From Bombilactobacillus apium (GTDB lineage: Bacteria > Bacillota > Bacilli > Lactobacillales > Lactobacillaceae), in contig NZ_JABZEC010000001.1 of the NCBI RefSeq assembly GCF_013385145.1, forward strand, positions 186,001 through 250,000: 64,000 nucleotides of DNA, in the 5' to 3' direction. The notes beneath the pieces were generated by a model that had not been told where the DNA came from, ran no database searches, and saw only the letters and a program-made list of their open reading frames with translations. Position 1 is the first letter of the stretch. Each line of letters begins with the position of its first letter. Positions 39,248-48,429 of this stretch are shown here, piece by piece. The translations under genes were made by a program, and so were the position numbers.

Positions 39248-41653
39248 TTATTTTTTAGAAGGTAGTTCCTGTAAGGGATCAAAATAGCGAATCCGAGTGG
39301 TGTAAACACCGTTGGTGTTTTGATAAATTAATAATTTTCGACCTAGGCGAATGCCCGGAGTTCTCATCGAATCTAATCTTAGAGGATTGCCTAAGAGGGC
39401 ATGACTCAAAAGATTAATAAAGTCTGGATTCAATTGTTGAATAAGTCCAAGATTGTTGCTGAAGCCAGCCTTAATTTGCCGAACTTGGTTGTCCTGGATC
39501 AGAATCGTTCCAAATTGAAGTGTCGATTGATGATGTTGCAAGTAGTGCTGAGCCTGTTGGCGAAAATTATAACTGTGATGCCCAGGCACAGTAGTGACTT
39601 CGTAGCGCTGCTTGTTTAAGGGTTTTAAAATACTAGTAATTGGATCAGCAAACCAATATTGCTGGTTTTCCGTGCGGATAAAAGCGATCTCTTGTAAGAA
39701 TTGCACCTGCTGTTGGTTAAAGTAGGACCAGAGATTATATAATTCAATAGTTTGCTGGATAGCTGGTTGCTCATCTAGTTGGTAACTTAATTGTAAATGG
39801 TCAGTTGCCGAATATAAAATTGATGGTAACTCCAAAGACTGCAAGCCGGGTTCAGTGACAGCTTGGACAGCGGTTTGCGAAGTGAAATTAGCTAAAAGAT
39901 TCCCCTTGGTAGCTACAGAAAAGCCATCGTTAACGTACTGATTGACTAATCCTTGAGCTAATATAAAGAGCTCATAGTTCGAAATGACGTTAGTGTTTTG
40001 CTGCCCAGCGAGCGTAATTTGGGCCGGGGCTAAAGTTTGTTGAGGTTCCGTTAAATACAAGTCGTAATGATTAGTTACTGCCCCGTGCTCCAGATCAAAG
40101 GAAGCTGGTGTGGCTTGGGGAGTAAGATTCAAATGTAATTGTTGTGTAATTTTTTGGACTTGTTCGGCGGTTAAATGCCAAAGTTTAGCAATTAATTGAT
40201 TATCAAAACCATAATGCTTAGCTTCTAGTAATAACTCAAAGTCCCCTCTTTGATAAGCCAAAAGCCGTGCTAAATCGAGGAGATGACGGAGAGTTTGTAA
40301 AAAAGTTAAGTCATATTTGGTGAAACTATAAATTTCGCTAATTTCAAAGCCCCGATCTAAAGCTTCACAAATTGTAATAATTAGTTGGGTATTATTGTGA
40401 AATAAGGAAGATTCAATTTGTTCATCTAAAAGAACTTTTTGGGGACGTTGGAGAAAGATTAAATCCGTGATTTGCCAAATTCGAAAGCCCTTCATAAGAA
40501 TTGTTTCCAGATTATTGCTATTGACGATAAAAGCACCACTGGAAGTTTTACGGGGACCTAAGTTGACTTTAGGATTTTGATTTTTCTTAGTTTGCCAGAC
40601 AGGAAAACGAGCGGTCAAGTGATTGGGGGTTAATTCGACGGCGCCGTTAATTGTTGCTCCATTGAGAGCAGTAATCGTCTGCAAACGCTGCCCCCGGGCT
40701 ACTTGACACCAAATTTCCAAGATTGGATAACCGGTATTTTCCAATAAAGGTAAGATCTTACTTTGAAAAAGTGGTGAAATTTCTAAAATATAAAAAGATC
40801 TGCTTTGTTCATCAACGGCCAAATGGTAAGTACAACTACCGACAATTTTGAGGAGCGAACTAAGGCGAATAACCGCGTCTCGTAAGCGTTGCAGTAAAGT
40901 GTTTCCAATAGAAAAAACGGGAGCAATGCTGATCGAATCTGTGGAATGAATTCCGATGGGATCAAGATCTTCAGACTGATAAACTAAGGCATGATTATCG
41001 AATTTATCACTCATTGTCACTAAGGTAATTTCTTTGAAATTACTGATACTTCGTTCGACCTCAAAACTGGTAACTTCTGAATTGGCTTGGAAGAAGTCGT
41101 GAAGTTGTTTTTGCGTGGTAATATTATGCCAATAAGTTTTTTGCTCATTAAGATTGCTGCGAATAATAATTGGAAAATTATGTTGATGGGTAAATTCTAA
41201 GGCTGCCGGGTAATCAGTCACTGTTTCGCGTTCGATGAGGCGAAAACCTTGACTATCAAGAAATTGATTTAGTAAGCGACGACTTAAAGTCAAATTTAAA
41301 TTCTTAGTATTTAAACCAAGAACCTTAACCTTTTCTTGAGTAAAAAAATCAACACGAAACAAAGTACGCAGAACCTGCAAAGCTGTCGGATTACTAAAGC
41401 TAGGAAAAATGGTCGTTATTTGGTAATCATGGATTACCTGCTTGATTGTTGCGCTGGTTAAAGGGGCTCGAATAATTGTTACTAGATCATGGACCATGGT
41501 AGTAAGGGCCTCGTGATTTTCAGTTAGTAAGAAAACTTGGTCCCCAGCCTGACGAAAGACTTGACTAGCAACTAATTGGGCCTTTTCTTGTTCTAGACGT
41601 TCACTGGAGGCAAGACCACTAGCCGTCCCGAGAATTAAAAGGTTTTGTGTCAT
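39248..41653 (-). CDS. Carbamoyl-phosphate synthetase large-subunit-like protein, degenerate
   Basis: 801 residues against about 1,060-1,070 for CarB. Visible order: a pre-ATP-grasp region (1-120), a first ATP-grasp domain (about 121-400), an oligomerisation domain (about 425-510; ALDRGFEISEIYSFTKYDL and KHYGFDNQLIAKLW match CarB), then about 290 residues with no recognisable second ATP-grasp. Phosphate-binding arginines persist (Arg125, Arg165), as does GIHSTDSISIAP. The glycine loop MGGxGGG is lost, and E. coli ligands Gln285, Asn301 and Arg303 are His277, Ser293 and Leu295, while Glu299 is kept as Glu291. The start overlaps the carA-like stop (ATGA). No stop or frameshift is seen. Normal CarB activity is very unlikely. 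Confidence 0.8.
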   Translation of the reverse strand: MTQNLLILGTASGLASSERLEQEKAQLVASQVFRQAGDQVFLLTENHEALTTMVHDLVTIIRAPLTSATIKQVIHDYQITTIFPSFSNPTALQVLRTLFRVDFFTQEKVKVLGLNTKNLNLTLSRRLLNQFLDSQGFRLIERETVTDYPAALEFTHQHNFPIIIRSNLNEQKTYWHNITTQKQLHDFFQANSEVTSFEVERSISNFKEITLVTMSDKFDNHALVYQSEDLDPIGIHSTDSISIAPVFSIGNTLLQRLRDAVIRLSSLLKIVGSCTYHLAVDEQSRSFYILEISPLFQSKILPLLENTGYPILEIWCQVARGQRLQTITALNGATINGAVELTPNHLTARFPVWQTKKNQNPKVNLGPRKTSSGAFIVNSNNLETILMKGFRIWQITDLIFLQRPQKVLLDEQIESSLFHNNTQLIITICEALDRGFEISEIYSFTKYDLTFLQTLRHLLDLARLLAYQRGDFELLLEAKHYGFDNQLIAKLWHLTAEQVQKITQQLHLNLTPQATPASFDLEHGAVTNHYDLYLTEPQQTLAPAQITLAGQQNTNVISNYELFILAQGLVNQYVNDGFSVATKGNLLANFTSQTAVQAVTEPGLQSLELPSILYSATDHLQLSYQLDEQPAIQQTIELYNLWSYFNQQQVQFLQEIAFIRTENQQYWFADPITSILKPLNKQRYEVTTVPGHHSYNFRQQAQHYLQHHQSTLQFGTILIQDNQVRQIKAGFSNNLGLIQQLNPDFINLLSHALLGNPLRLDSMRTPGIRLGRKLLIYQNTNGVYTTRIRYFDPLQELPSKK

Positions 41654-42729
41654 AGCTGTTTACCTTGCTTAAAGGAAGTTATCATTTCCATAAATTCATC
41701 AAAAACATAGCTGGCATCGTGAGTTCCGGGAGCAGCTTCAGGCTGAAATTGAACGGTCATTGTGGGGTCACTTCGGTGACGCAGACCTTCAATAGCATTG
41801 TCAGTCACACAACGATAAGTAATAAAAAAGTCTGTATCTTTAATACAAGTGGGATCCACCGTGTAGTTATGATTATGATTTGAAAATTCAATGTTTTCTG
41901 TAGCAATTTCTAAGGTAGGAACATTTGAACCATGATGTCCATATTTAAGATTAGTAATTGTCGCCTGATTAGCTAAGGCCACGACTAAATGACCCAAACC
42001 AATCCCCAGAATCGGTAACTTTCCTTCAAGATCATGACAAGTTTGAATAGTTTCCGAGATTTCTTGGGGACTTCCAGGACCACTAGTGAAAAGAACCGCA
42101 TCGGGGTCAAGATCTAAGATATCTTGAGCAGAAGTATTATAGGGTAAGATAATGGAGTCACAATTTCGAATTGAAAGTTGGCGGAGCATCGAAAACTTTA
42201 AGCCTAAATCAACAATCGCAATTTTAAAACTAATATTGGGATTGGGATAGGGTTGTTTGGTCGAAACGGTCTTCACCCGGTCTCGAGGAATTACTAAAGC
42301 GCGAATTTGATCGCGAGCATGTTCATCAGCCGTATCCATAATACTAGCTTTCAAAGCACCATTTTTTTTAATATGAGCGGCTAAACGCTGCACGTTTATG
42401 TTGGTAATTCCCGGTAAGTTTCTTTTTTTTAAGAAACTATTAATAGATCTGGAATTATTAGTATCTAGTTGACTAAAAGGTAGGCTATTGAAGATAACTC
42501 CTTTACAACTAGGGGTAATTGATTCGTAGTCATCACGGTTGACGCCGCGATTATTGATGATCGGCGCGGTGAAAACAATAATTTGATCGTTATATGTCTG
42601 ATCAGTAATTGTGTTTTCTAGGCCGCCCATATTATTGGTAATTACTAGTTCTCCGGTTGAAATTGAAGGAATTCCAATACTGTCACCTTGAAAAACGGTC
42701 CCATCCTCGAGAATCAAATATTTTTTCAT
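41650..42729 (-). CDS. Carbamoyl-phosphate synthetase small-subunit-like protein without catalytic Cys/His
   Basis: 359-residue CarA homologue with both domains: the N-terminal CarA domain ([15 protein letters not shown]) and the class I glutamine amidotransferase domain ([18 protein letters not shown]). The nucleophile elbow, normally GICLGHQ, reads GIGLGHL, so the catalytic Cys is Gly244. The catalytic His of FHPE is Gln329 ([10 protein letters not shown]), with Glu331 retained. The N-terminal DTR and NPSY motifs are also altered. It cannot hydrolyse glutamine by the known mechanism. It overlaps pyrR and the carB-like gene by 4 bases at each end. Confidence 0.85.
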   Translation of the reverse strand: MKKYLILEDGTVFQGDSIGIPSISTGELVITNNMGGLENTITDQTYNDQIIVFTAPIINNRGVNRDDYESITPSCKGVIFNSLPFSQLDTNNSRSINSFLKKRNLPGITNINVQRLAAHIKKNGALKASIMDTADEHARDQIRALVIPRDRVKTVSTKQPYPNPNISFKIAIVDLGLKFSMLRQLSIRNCDSIILPYNTSAQDILDLDPDAVLFTSGPGSPQEISETIQTCHDLEGKLPILGIGLGHLVVALANQATITNLKYGHHGSNVPTLEIATENIEFSNHNHNYTVDPTCIKDTDFFITYRCVTDNAIEGLRHRSDPTMTVQFQPEAAPGTHDASYVFDEFMEMITSFKQGKQL

Positions 42730-43262
42730 TCGGAACGCGAATCTACAATTTCAATTTTATCTTCATCGTCGATTTCTGCCATCAAGACTTGGATAGTTTC
42801 ACGATGAGAAGTGGGAATGTTTTTCCCAACGTAGTCGGCGCGGATGGGAAGTTCGCGGTGACCTCGGTCAACTAAGACGGCTAGGGAAATTTTACTAGGA
42901 CGACCAACATTCATAATGGCATCTAAAGCGGCTCTGATTGTCCGTCCGGTGTACAAAACATCATCAACCAAAACGACATGTTTATTATTTATGTCTTCGG
43001 CTTGAAATGGTGGCTGACTAATTTCAGCTTCGCGTTCTGGTTGATCGTCGCGCCAATGGGTAATATCGAGGGCAAATTCTGGAACGTGAATTTCTTCCAA
43101 TTGCTGTAAACGCATTTGGATTCGTTCGGCTAAAAAAGCTCCGCGAGTTTTAATTCCAATGAGAATCAAATTTTGATTACCTTTATTTTTTTCGATAATT
43201 TCATAGGTGATTCGAGTTAGAGTTCGTTTCATTGTTTTATCATCGACAATTTCTTTGTGCAT
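42726..43262 (-). CDS. pyrR: Pyrimidine operon regulator PyrR
   Basis: RNA-binding attenuation protein with a phosphoribosyltransferase fold. The PRPP-binding motif [20 protein letters not shown] (about residues 96-115) and the VGKNIPTS segment are intact, as are [13 protein letters not shown] and [10 protein letters not shown]. It lies 23 bases behind rluD and overlaps the carA-like gene (ATGA). No PyrR-binding stem-loop or attenuator is seen in the short gap in front of it, so the target is probably elsewhere or the role differs. Confidence 0.92.
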   Translation of the reverse strand: MHKEIVDDKTMKRTLTRITYEIIEKNKGNQNLILIGIKTRGAFLAERIQMRLQQLEEIHVPEFALDITHWRDDQPEREAEISQPPFQAEDINNKHVVLVDDVLYTGRTIRAALDAIMNVGRPSKISLAVLVDRGHRELPIRADYVGKNIPTSHRETIQVLMAEIDDEDKIEIVDSRSE

Positions 43263-43285
43263 CAGTTTTCTCCTTACTAGTTATT

Positions 43286-44215
43286 CTAGTTATTTTTGCT
43301 TGATGATTGGCGTAAGTTTGTCAAAGTGGTTTGGAAAATAGTCGGTGGTTCGACACTAAATTCTAGCCATTCTCCGGTTCGGGGATGGTAAAAGCCCAAC
43401 CGAGCAGCATGAAGAAATTGTCCAGCTCCCGGGAGGGTTTTTTTGGGTCCATAAAGCAGATCTCCCGCTACAGGATGTTTAATATATTGGAGGTGGACGC
43501 GGATTTGATGGGTCCGCCCAGTTTCCAAGTGGCATTCAATTAAGGCATAATTGGCAAAATTTTCTCGAACCTGAAAATTAGTAACTGCGTTTTTTCCGTT
43601 GGCCACCACAGCTTGCCGTTTTCGATCTTGAGGGTCACGACCGATGGGGGCTTCAATCCTCCCCTTTTTCTCAGCAAATGGACGATGAACAATGGCTAAA
43701 TAACTGCGCAAATTAGTTTTGTCTTTTAATTGCTGGGATAGACTCTGTTCAGCTAATTCAGTTTTGGCCACCATGAGCAGGCCGGAAGTATCCTTGTCAA
43801 TTCGATGGACGATTCCTGGGCGTAAGGAATCATCACTTTGAACTTGGGTATGGTACAAAATGGCATTAACTAAAGTATGGTCTGGATGTCCGGCCGCTGG
43901 GTGAACCACTAAACCTTGGGGTTTATTAACCACCAAAACATCTTGATCTTCGTAAACAATATCCAGTGGTAAATCTTGGGGGAAAGCTCGCAATTGCGGA
44001 CGTGGTAAAACTTGAACCGTAATTTTGGCTCCTGCCTGAACTTTGGCACCACTCTTGGTGATTACTTGCTGATTAACTTCAACTGCTCCAGCCTTAATCC
44101 AGCGTTGAATTTGAGCTCGGGGATAGTCATTTTGAGCTTGACTAATGGCTTGGTCTAAACGAAGCGGCCCGGTTGAAGTAGTAAATTCGATCGTCTTAAT
44201 AACCTTTATCCTCAC
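43286..44215 (-). CDS. rluD: Ribosomal large subunit pseudouridine synthase RluD family
   Basis: Pseudouridine synthase with an N-terminal S4 RNA-binding domain (RLDQAISQAQNDYPRAQIQ) and a catalytic domain whose Asp lies in RPGIVHRIDKDTSGLLM (about residues 132-148). GRTHQIRVHL is also typical. It overlaps lspA by 20 bases and appears to start at GTG. The lspA-rluD-pyrR order is standard in Firmicutes. Confidence 0.93.
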   Translation of the reverse strand: MRIKVIKTIEFTTSTGPLRLDQAISQAQNDYPRAQIQRWIKAGAVEVNQQVITKSGAKVQAGAKITVQVLPRPQLRAFPQDLPLDIVYEDQDVLVVNKPQGLVVHPAAGHPDHTLVNAILYHTQVQSDDSLRPGIVHRIDKDTSGLLMVAKTELAEQSLSQQLKDKTNLRSYLAIVHRPFAEKKGRIEAPIGRDPQDRKRQAVVANGKNAVTNFQVRENFANYALIECHLETGRTHQIRVHLQYIKHPVAGDLLYGPKKTLPGAGQFLHAARLGFYHPRTGEWLEFSVEPPTIFQTTLTNLRQSSSKNN

Positions 44216-44660
44216 TTTTCAATAGACTTCCTAATAAGAAAATTACACCAATCGTAATAAAAATATCAGCTAAATTACAAACGAAATTTAGAAATGGTAA
44301 ATTAGCAAGATTCAAATAAATGAAATCTACTACATACCCACTAAAGAGCCGATCGCAGGCGTTGCCTAAGGTGCCGGCCAATAGAAGTGCTAGTCCCCAA
44401 GAAAGAAGTGGTCGTTGTCGATAGTTGTGAATTAAATAGTAACCCAAAATGAGGACGGATACCCCACTAATGAGGAGAAAGAACCATAATTGACCCGCAA
44501 GTAAGTTATAAGCGGCCCCTTGATTGTGTAATTTTAGAAAGCCCAAGGTGTTGGGAATTAGAAAAATTGGTTGGGATCCAGTAAGGACTTTAGTAGCAAT
44601 CCATTTACTTAACTGGTCTGCCCCTAAACCACCAAAAATAATTATTAAATAAAGCCACAT
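44196..44660 (-). CDS. lspA: Signal peptidase II (prolipoprotein)
   Basis: Aspartyl membrane protease that cleaves lipoprotein signal peptides such as that of MetQ. Four transmembrane helices and both catalytic aspartates are visible: GNACDRLFSGYVVDFIYL and VCNLADIFITIGV. The 154-residue length is standard. It begins 12 bases after fhs. Confidence 0.94.
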   Translation of the reverse strand: MWLYLIIIFGGLGADQLSKWIATKVLTGSQPIFLIPNTLGFLKLHNQGAAYNLLAGQLWFFLLISGVSVLILGYYLIHNYRQRPLLSWGLALLLAGTLGNACDRLFSGYVVDFIYLNLANLPFLNFVCNLADIFITIGVIFLLGSLLKSEDKGY

Positions 44661-44672
44661 TAATTAAATCTC

Positions 44673-46349
44673 CTAAAATAAGCCCGTAATTTCACCATCA
44701 GCAGCGATATCCATATCCAAAGCTGCTGGATGAGCGGGTAGTCCGGGCATCGTTAAAACATTACCCGTTAAAACAACTAAGAAACCAGCTCCTAATTTAG
44801 GTACAACGGCGGTTACTTGGAGCTCAAAGTCTGTTGGTGCCCCCAATAAGTGTGGGTTGTCACTAAAAGAATAAGGTGTTTTGGCAACGCAAATGGGAAG
44901 TTGGTCCCAGCCTTGCTGGCGCAGTTCTTGAATTTGTTTTTGAGCGGTCGGGCTAAAATTAACCTTGCGGGCATGATAAATCTTTTGGGCTAAACATTCA
45001 ATTTTATTGACAACGTCTGTTTTTGCTTCATAGATCGGCTTGATTGTCCCCGTTGTGACCGGAAGATCAATGAGGGATTGCGCCAGACTTTGGGCCCCGG
45101 CTCCCCCATCACGAAAGACAGTTACTGGATGAACAGCGATCCCTAATTCCTGACAAAGTTGCTGTAATAACTCAACTTCGGCTGGATTATCATCTGCAAA
45201 TTGATTTAAAGCAACAATAACGGGTCTTTGATAAGCTTGCAGATTAGTTAAGTGCCGTTTCAAGTTGACAAAACCTCGGCGTAAGGCCGCAAGATCACTA
45301 GTCTTGTTTTGGGCTAAAGGCTGACCCCCGTTGTAACGTAGAGCTCGTAAAGTTGCCACCAAAACGATTGCGGTTGGCGAGGTAACTAAGTGTTGGGATA
45401 CGAGATCAAGAAATTTTTCCGCGCCTAAATCAGCCCCAAAGCCAGCTTCAGTCAAAGTATAGTCACTTAGACGCACGGCTAGATTGGTTGCAATAATACT
45501 ATTACAACCGTGGGCAATGTTCGCAAAGGGGCCTCCGTGAACAAAAACGGGGGTATGTTCTAAGGTTTGAACTAAATTAGGCTTGATAGCATCTTTTAAA
45601 ATAAGGGTTAAAGCCCCTTCAGCATGTAAATCGTGAACAAAAACGGGTTCATTGTCCACATTATAACCAATTAGCATCTTTTGAATCCGTCGTTTTAGAT
45701 CCTGTTGATCTTCTGTAAGACACAAAACGGCCATCAACTCAGAAGCTACGGTAATTTGAAAATGTTCTTCGCGGACAACTCCAGATTTGGGGCCACCTAA
45801 GCCTAAAACAATATTTCGTAAGCCCCGATCGTTAACATCTAAGGCCCGTTGCCAGATAATTCTTCGGGGGTCTAGACGAAGTTGATTTCCTTGCTGTAAG
45901 TGATTATCAATTAAGGCTGCTAAGGTATTAATCGCTGTGGTTAAAGCGTGCATGTCGCCGGTAAAATGAAGATTCAAGTCTTCCATAGGAACAACTTGCG
46001 CATAGCCTCCGCCAGCAGCACCACCTTTACGTCCCATGACGGGACCTAGCGAAGGTTCCCGCAAGGCCACAGCTGTTTTTTGATGGAGTCGTTGGAGAGC
46101 ATCTCCTAGTCCAAGCATGACCGTTGACTTCCCCTCACCTGCTGGCGTGGGGTTCATGGCAGTAACTAAGATTAATTTCCCCGGAGCTTGTTTTTGAGCT
46201 CGAACTTGAGCTTCTGAGGTAATTTTGGCTTTCGCTGATCCATAAAGTTCTAATTCTTCTGCCGTCAGTCCTAATTTGGCAGCTACTTGGGTAATTGGCC
46301 ACATTTCTTGTTGAGCATTGGTTTGGGCAATTTCAATATCACTTAACAT
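44673..46349 (-). CDS. fhs: Formate-tetrahydrofolate ligase
   Basis: ATP-dependent synthesis of 10-formyl-tetrahydrofolate. P-loop PTPAGEGKSTVMLGLGD, LREPSLGPVMGRKGGAAGGG and FVHGGPFANIAHGCNS are diagnostic. ATG 46349 is chosen (GGAG nine bases upstream); the open frame begins at a TTG six codons earlier. It overlaps the small membrane-protein gene upstream by 11 bases. Formyl-THF feeds purine synthesis and initiator tRNA formylation. Confidence 0.96.
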   Translation of the reverse strand: MLSDIEIAQTNAQQEMWPITQVAAKLGLTAEELELYGSAKAKITSEAQVRAQKQAPGKLILVTAMNPTPAGEGKSTVMLGLGDALQRLHQKTAVALREPSLGPVMGRKGGAAGGGYAQVVPMEDLNLHFTGDMHALTTAINTLAALIDNHLQQGNQLRLDPRRIIWQRALDVNDRGLRNIVLGLGGPKSGVVREEHFQITVASELMAVLCLTEDQQDLKRRIQKMLIGYNVDNEPVFVHDLHAEGALTLILKDAIKPNLVQTLEHTPVFVHGGPFANIAHGCNSIIATNLAVRLSDYTLTEAGFGADLGAEKFLDLVSQHLVTSPTAIVLVATLRALRYNGGQPLAQNKTSDLAALRRGFVNLKRHLTNLQAYQRPVIVALNQFADDNPAEVELLQQLCQELGIAVHPVTVFRDGGAGAQSLAQSLIDLPVTTGTIKPIYEAKTDVVNKIECLAQKIYHARKVNFSPTAQKQIQELRQQGWDQLPICVAKTPYSFSDNPHLLGAPTDFELQVTAVVPKLGAGFLVVLTGNVLTMPGLPAHPAALDMDIAADGEITGLF

Positions 46350-46743
46350 TTTGATTAGCTCCTTCAACGAATTTCGCTAATTTTTTTTGTGTCGTAGTCC
46401 GCATAAATAAAGTTAAGGGCAATTCAGTAGGATCTTGAAAAATTAAAATACTGCAAAATCGTCGAGGATTGATAGTTTTGATTTCCTTGAAGTTCAGTTG
46501 AACAGCTCGAGTCAAAAACCAGCCCTTAATGGTCAAAGTTTGACTCTTTGGATCAACTAGAACTTGGTGACTCCACCAAGTAATCACAATCAAGGCTAAA
46601 ATTAGGAGGCTGATGCTGATAGCTAGCCAATTATAACTAGTGCTTTCTAATTGGAGAATGCCTGCTCCCAGTAAGCCGATCCCGACCCAAATCCAAAATA
46701 ATTGAGTTAAAGCATTATTCATTTGGTAATGAAACTTCAGCAT
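46339..46743 (-). CDS. EbsA-like membrane protein
   Basis: 134-residue protein: an N-terminal MLKFHYQ segment, two transmembrane helices (LFWIWVGIGLLGAGIL; WLAISISLLILALIVI) and a C-terminal PH-like beta domain (HQVLVDPKSQTLTIKGWFL). The pattern resembles the EbsA family of enterococci and lactobacilli. ATG 46743 is chosen because GAGGAGGGGGG lies 8 bases before it. It overlaps fhs. Function unknown. Confidence 0.55.
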   Translation of the reverse strand: MLKFHYQMNNALTQLFWIWVGIGLLGAGILQLESTSYNWLAISISLLILALIVITWWSHQVLVDPKSQTLTIKGWFLTRAVQLNFKEIKTINPRRFCSILIFQDPTELPLTLFMRTTTQKKLAKFVEGANQNVK

Positions 46744-46802
46744 AAGGTTTTCCCCCCTCCTCTCCCACCGGATACATGTACATTTTATCATATTTACGAG
46801 TT

Positions 46803-47942
46803 TTATTTGCTCTGGTGTTGGTAATTAGGATGTCCCCAATATTGGAAGTAATCTGTCCTTAAAGAACCGTTGTATAATTTTCTTTTTTTAGTTGCTGGGC
46901 GGCCAAAAGATTTTTCAAATTGGAGATCACTAGTTAAATAGTATTGACTCCAAGTAGTTTGGGGTGAAAATAATTGCCCCAACTGGCGATATGTCTGGCG
47001 AGCTAACTCTAGCTCTTGCATTCTTTGTCCATAAGGAGGATTGGCAATTAAAATTCCGTTGGGTAAGTCCAAGTGTAAGTCCTTAACAGCTACTTGTTTG
47101 AAAGTAATGTCCTCGAAGACTCCTGCCGCTTGAGCATTGGCTTGAGCCATAGCGATCATTTGACCATCAATATCACTGGCTAAGATAGTTAGTTCGCCAC
47201 TAGGTTTAATCATTTCTTGGGCCTGTTTTTGGGCGTGCTTTAAAAGTTGAGGATCAAACCAATTGAAGTTTTCAAAAGCAAAATGACGGTGAAGTCCTGG
47301 AGCAATTCGCCGTCCAATTAAAGCGGCTTCAATCGCAATCGTTCCCGAACCCGTCATGGGATCACAGAAAGGATCATTGGCTCGCCAGGGAGTTAACAGA
47401 ATTAAGGCTGCCGCCATATTTTCTTTCAAGGGAGCTAGACCATGTTCTGTCCGATAGCCTCGTTTAAATAGGGAGCTTCCGGTAGTATCTAACGTTAATT
47501 CTACTTGATCTTTGACAATTCGAACTTCTAAGGGATATAAGTTGCCCGTTTCTGGTAAGCGTCCGTGGCGATGGTAAACTTCAGCTAATTTATTAACGAT
47601 GGCTTTCTTGGTGATTGATTGGATATCTGGTTCATGATGCAACTGAGATTTGACAGAACGTCCTTGGACGGGAAATTCAGCATCTAGTGGTAACCACTGA
47701 TCCCAGTCGAAAGCATAAACATGGTCAAAAAGTTCACTAAAAGACCGCGCTGGAAATTCTTGAAGCACAATTTTTATCCGATCGGCGCTCCGGAGCCAAA
47801 GATTGGTTCGGACGATATCGTTTTGATCGCCTGTAAAATAAATTTTGCCATTGGCCACCTGTAACTGCTGGTAACCGAGTTGATTGAGTTCTTTTTTTGT
47901 CACAGCTTCTAATCCGCTGGCCATTGTCGCGACTAATTTCAT
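46803..47942 (-). CDS. THUMP-domain 23S rRNA methyltransferase (YpsC/RlmL type)
   Basis: Class I SAM-dependent RNA methyltransferase. It carries an N-terminal ferredoxin-like/THUMP region (residues about 1-150) and a methyltransferase domain with DPMTGSGTIAIEAALIGR and the catalytic ANPPYGQRM motif. 379 residues, matching YpsC rather than the fused RlmKL. In lactobacilli it is usually found next to rnpB and gpsB, as here. Confidence 0.9.
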   Translation of the reverse strand: MKLVATMASGLEAVTKKELNQLGYQQLQVANGKIYFTGDQNDIVRTNLWLRSADRIKIVLQEFPARSFSELFDHVYAFDWDQWLPLDAEFPVQGRSVKSQLHHEPDIQSITKKAIVNKLAEVYHRHGRLPETGNLYPLEVRIVKDQVELTLDTTGSSLFKRGYRTEHGLAPLKENMAAALILLTPWRANDPFCDPMTGSGTIAIEAALIGRRIAPGLHRHFAFENFNWFDPQLLKHAQKQAQEMIKPSGELTILASDIDGQMIAMAQANAQAAGVFEDITFKQVAVKDLHLDLPNGILIANPPYGQRMQELELARQTYRQLGQLFSPQTTWSQYYLTSDLQFEKSFGRPATKKRKLYNGSLRTDYFQYWGHPNYQHQSK

Positions 47943-47960
47943 GTTTTCTCCTTTGTATTA

Positions 47961-47986
47961 AAAAAGGGTGGATTATTATCCACCCT
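47961..47986 (-). terminator. Terminator of rnpB
   Basis: GGGTGG/CCACCC stem around ATTATTAT, followed on the minus strand by TTTTT. Confidence 0.85.
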
Positions 47987-47987
47987 G

Positions 47988-48383
47988 AGGTTATACAGAT
48001 TTCTATAAGCCACGTTTTGTTCCAGTTAGCTTAACCACAACTAACTTTCAGTAATCATCTATCTACATTAAATCGTAATGATCCAATGTCTTTGACTTTG
48101 GTTTGTTTCCCGTTGTCAAAGCTCCCCTACCAAAGTTTGGGTTTCCTGCTCGAGGGGTTTACCCGTTCCACTCTTTTGTTTCCAAAAGTTTACGTTTCTG
48201 TGGCACTTTCAAGTTACTCATACTTAGCTTGCGCCTTAGCACTTTCACTGCCGTTACCTAATTATAAGAAATAGGTACTCCAGCTTCTTGGGCTGAACAC
48301 GAACACTATAAGCATTGCAGCTTATGCCGGCGTGGACTTTCCTCAATTTGCATAAGCAAACCGCAATTACTCAAAACCTGCAG
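47988..48383 (-). ncRNA. rnpB: RNase P RNA, bacterial class B
   Basis: About 396 bases on the minus strand. Conserved blocks in order: GAGGAAAGTCC near the 5' end, CACAGAAACG, GGTAGGGGAGC, AGATAGATGATTAC, and ACAAAACGTGGCTTATAG near the 3' end. These are the universal core plus the Bacillus-type (class B) layout. It is the catalytic RNA that trims 5' leaders of pre-tRNAs. Location between gpsB and ypsC is usual. The exact ends are approximate. Confidence 0.93.
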
Positions 48384-48429
48384 ATAATATAATACACTTT
48401 ATTATTTATAAAAGCTAGTTCTTTTAGCT

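Noticed and set aside
43263-43285. PyrR attenuator in front of pyrR
   Set aside because: The gap to rluD is only 23 bases; no anti-antiterminator or terminator can fit.
48086-48274. 62-codon ORF on the + strand
   Set aside because: It lies inside rnpB on the opposite strand; the RNA gene explains the sequence.
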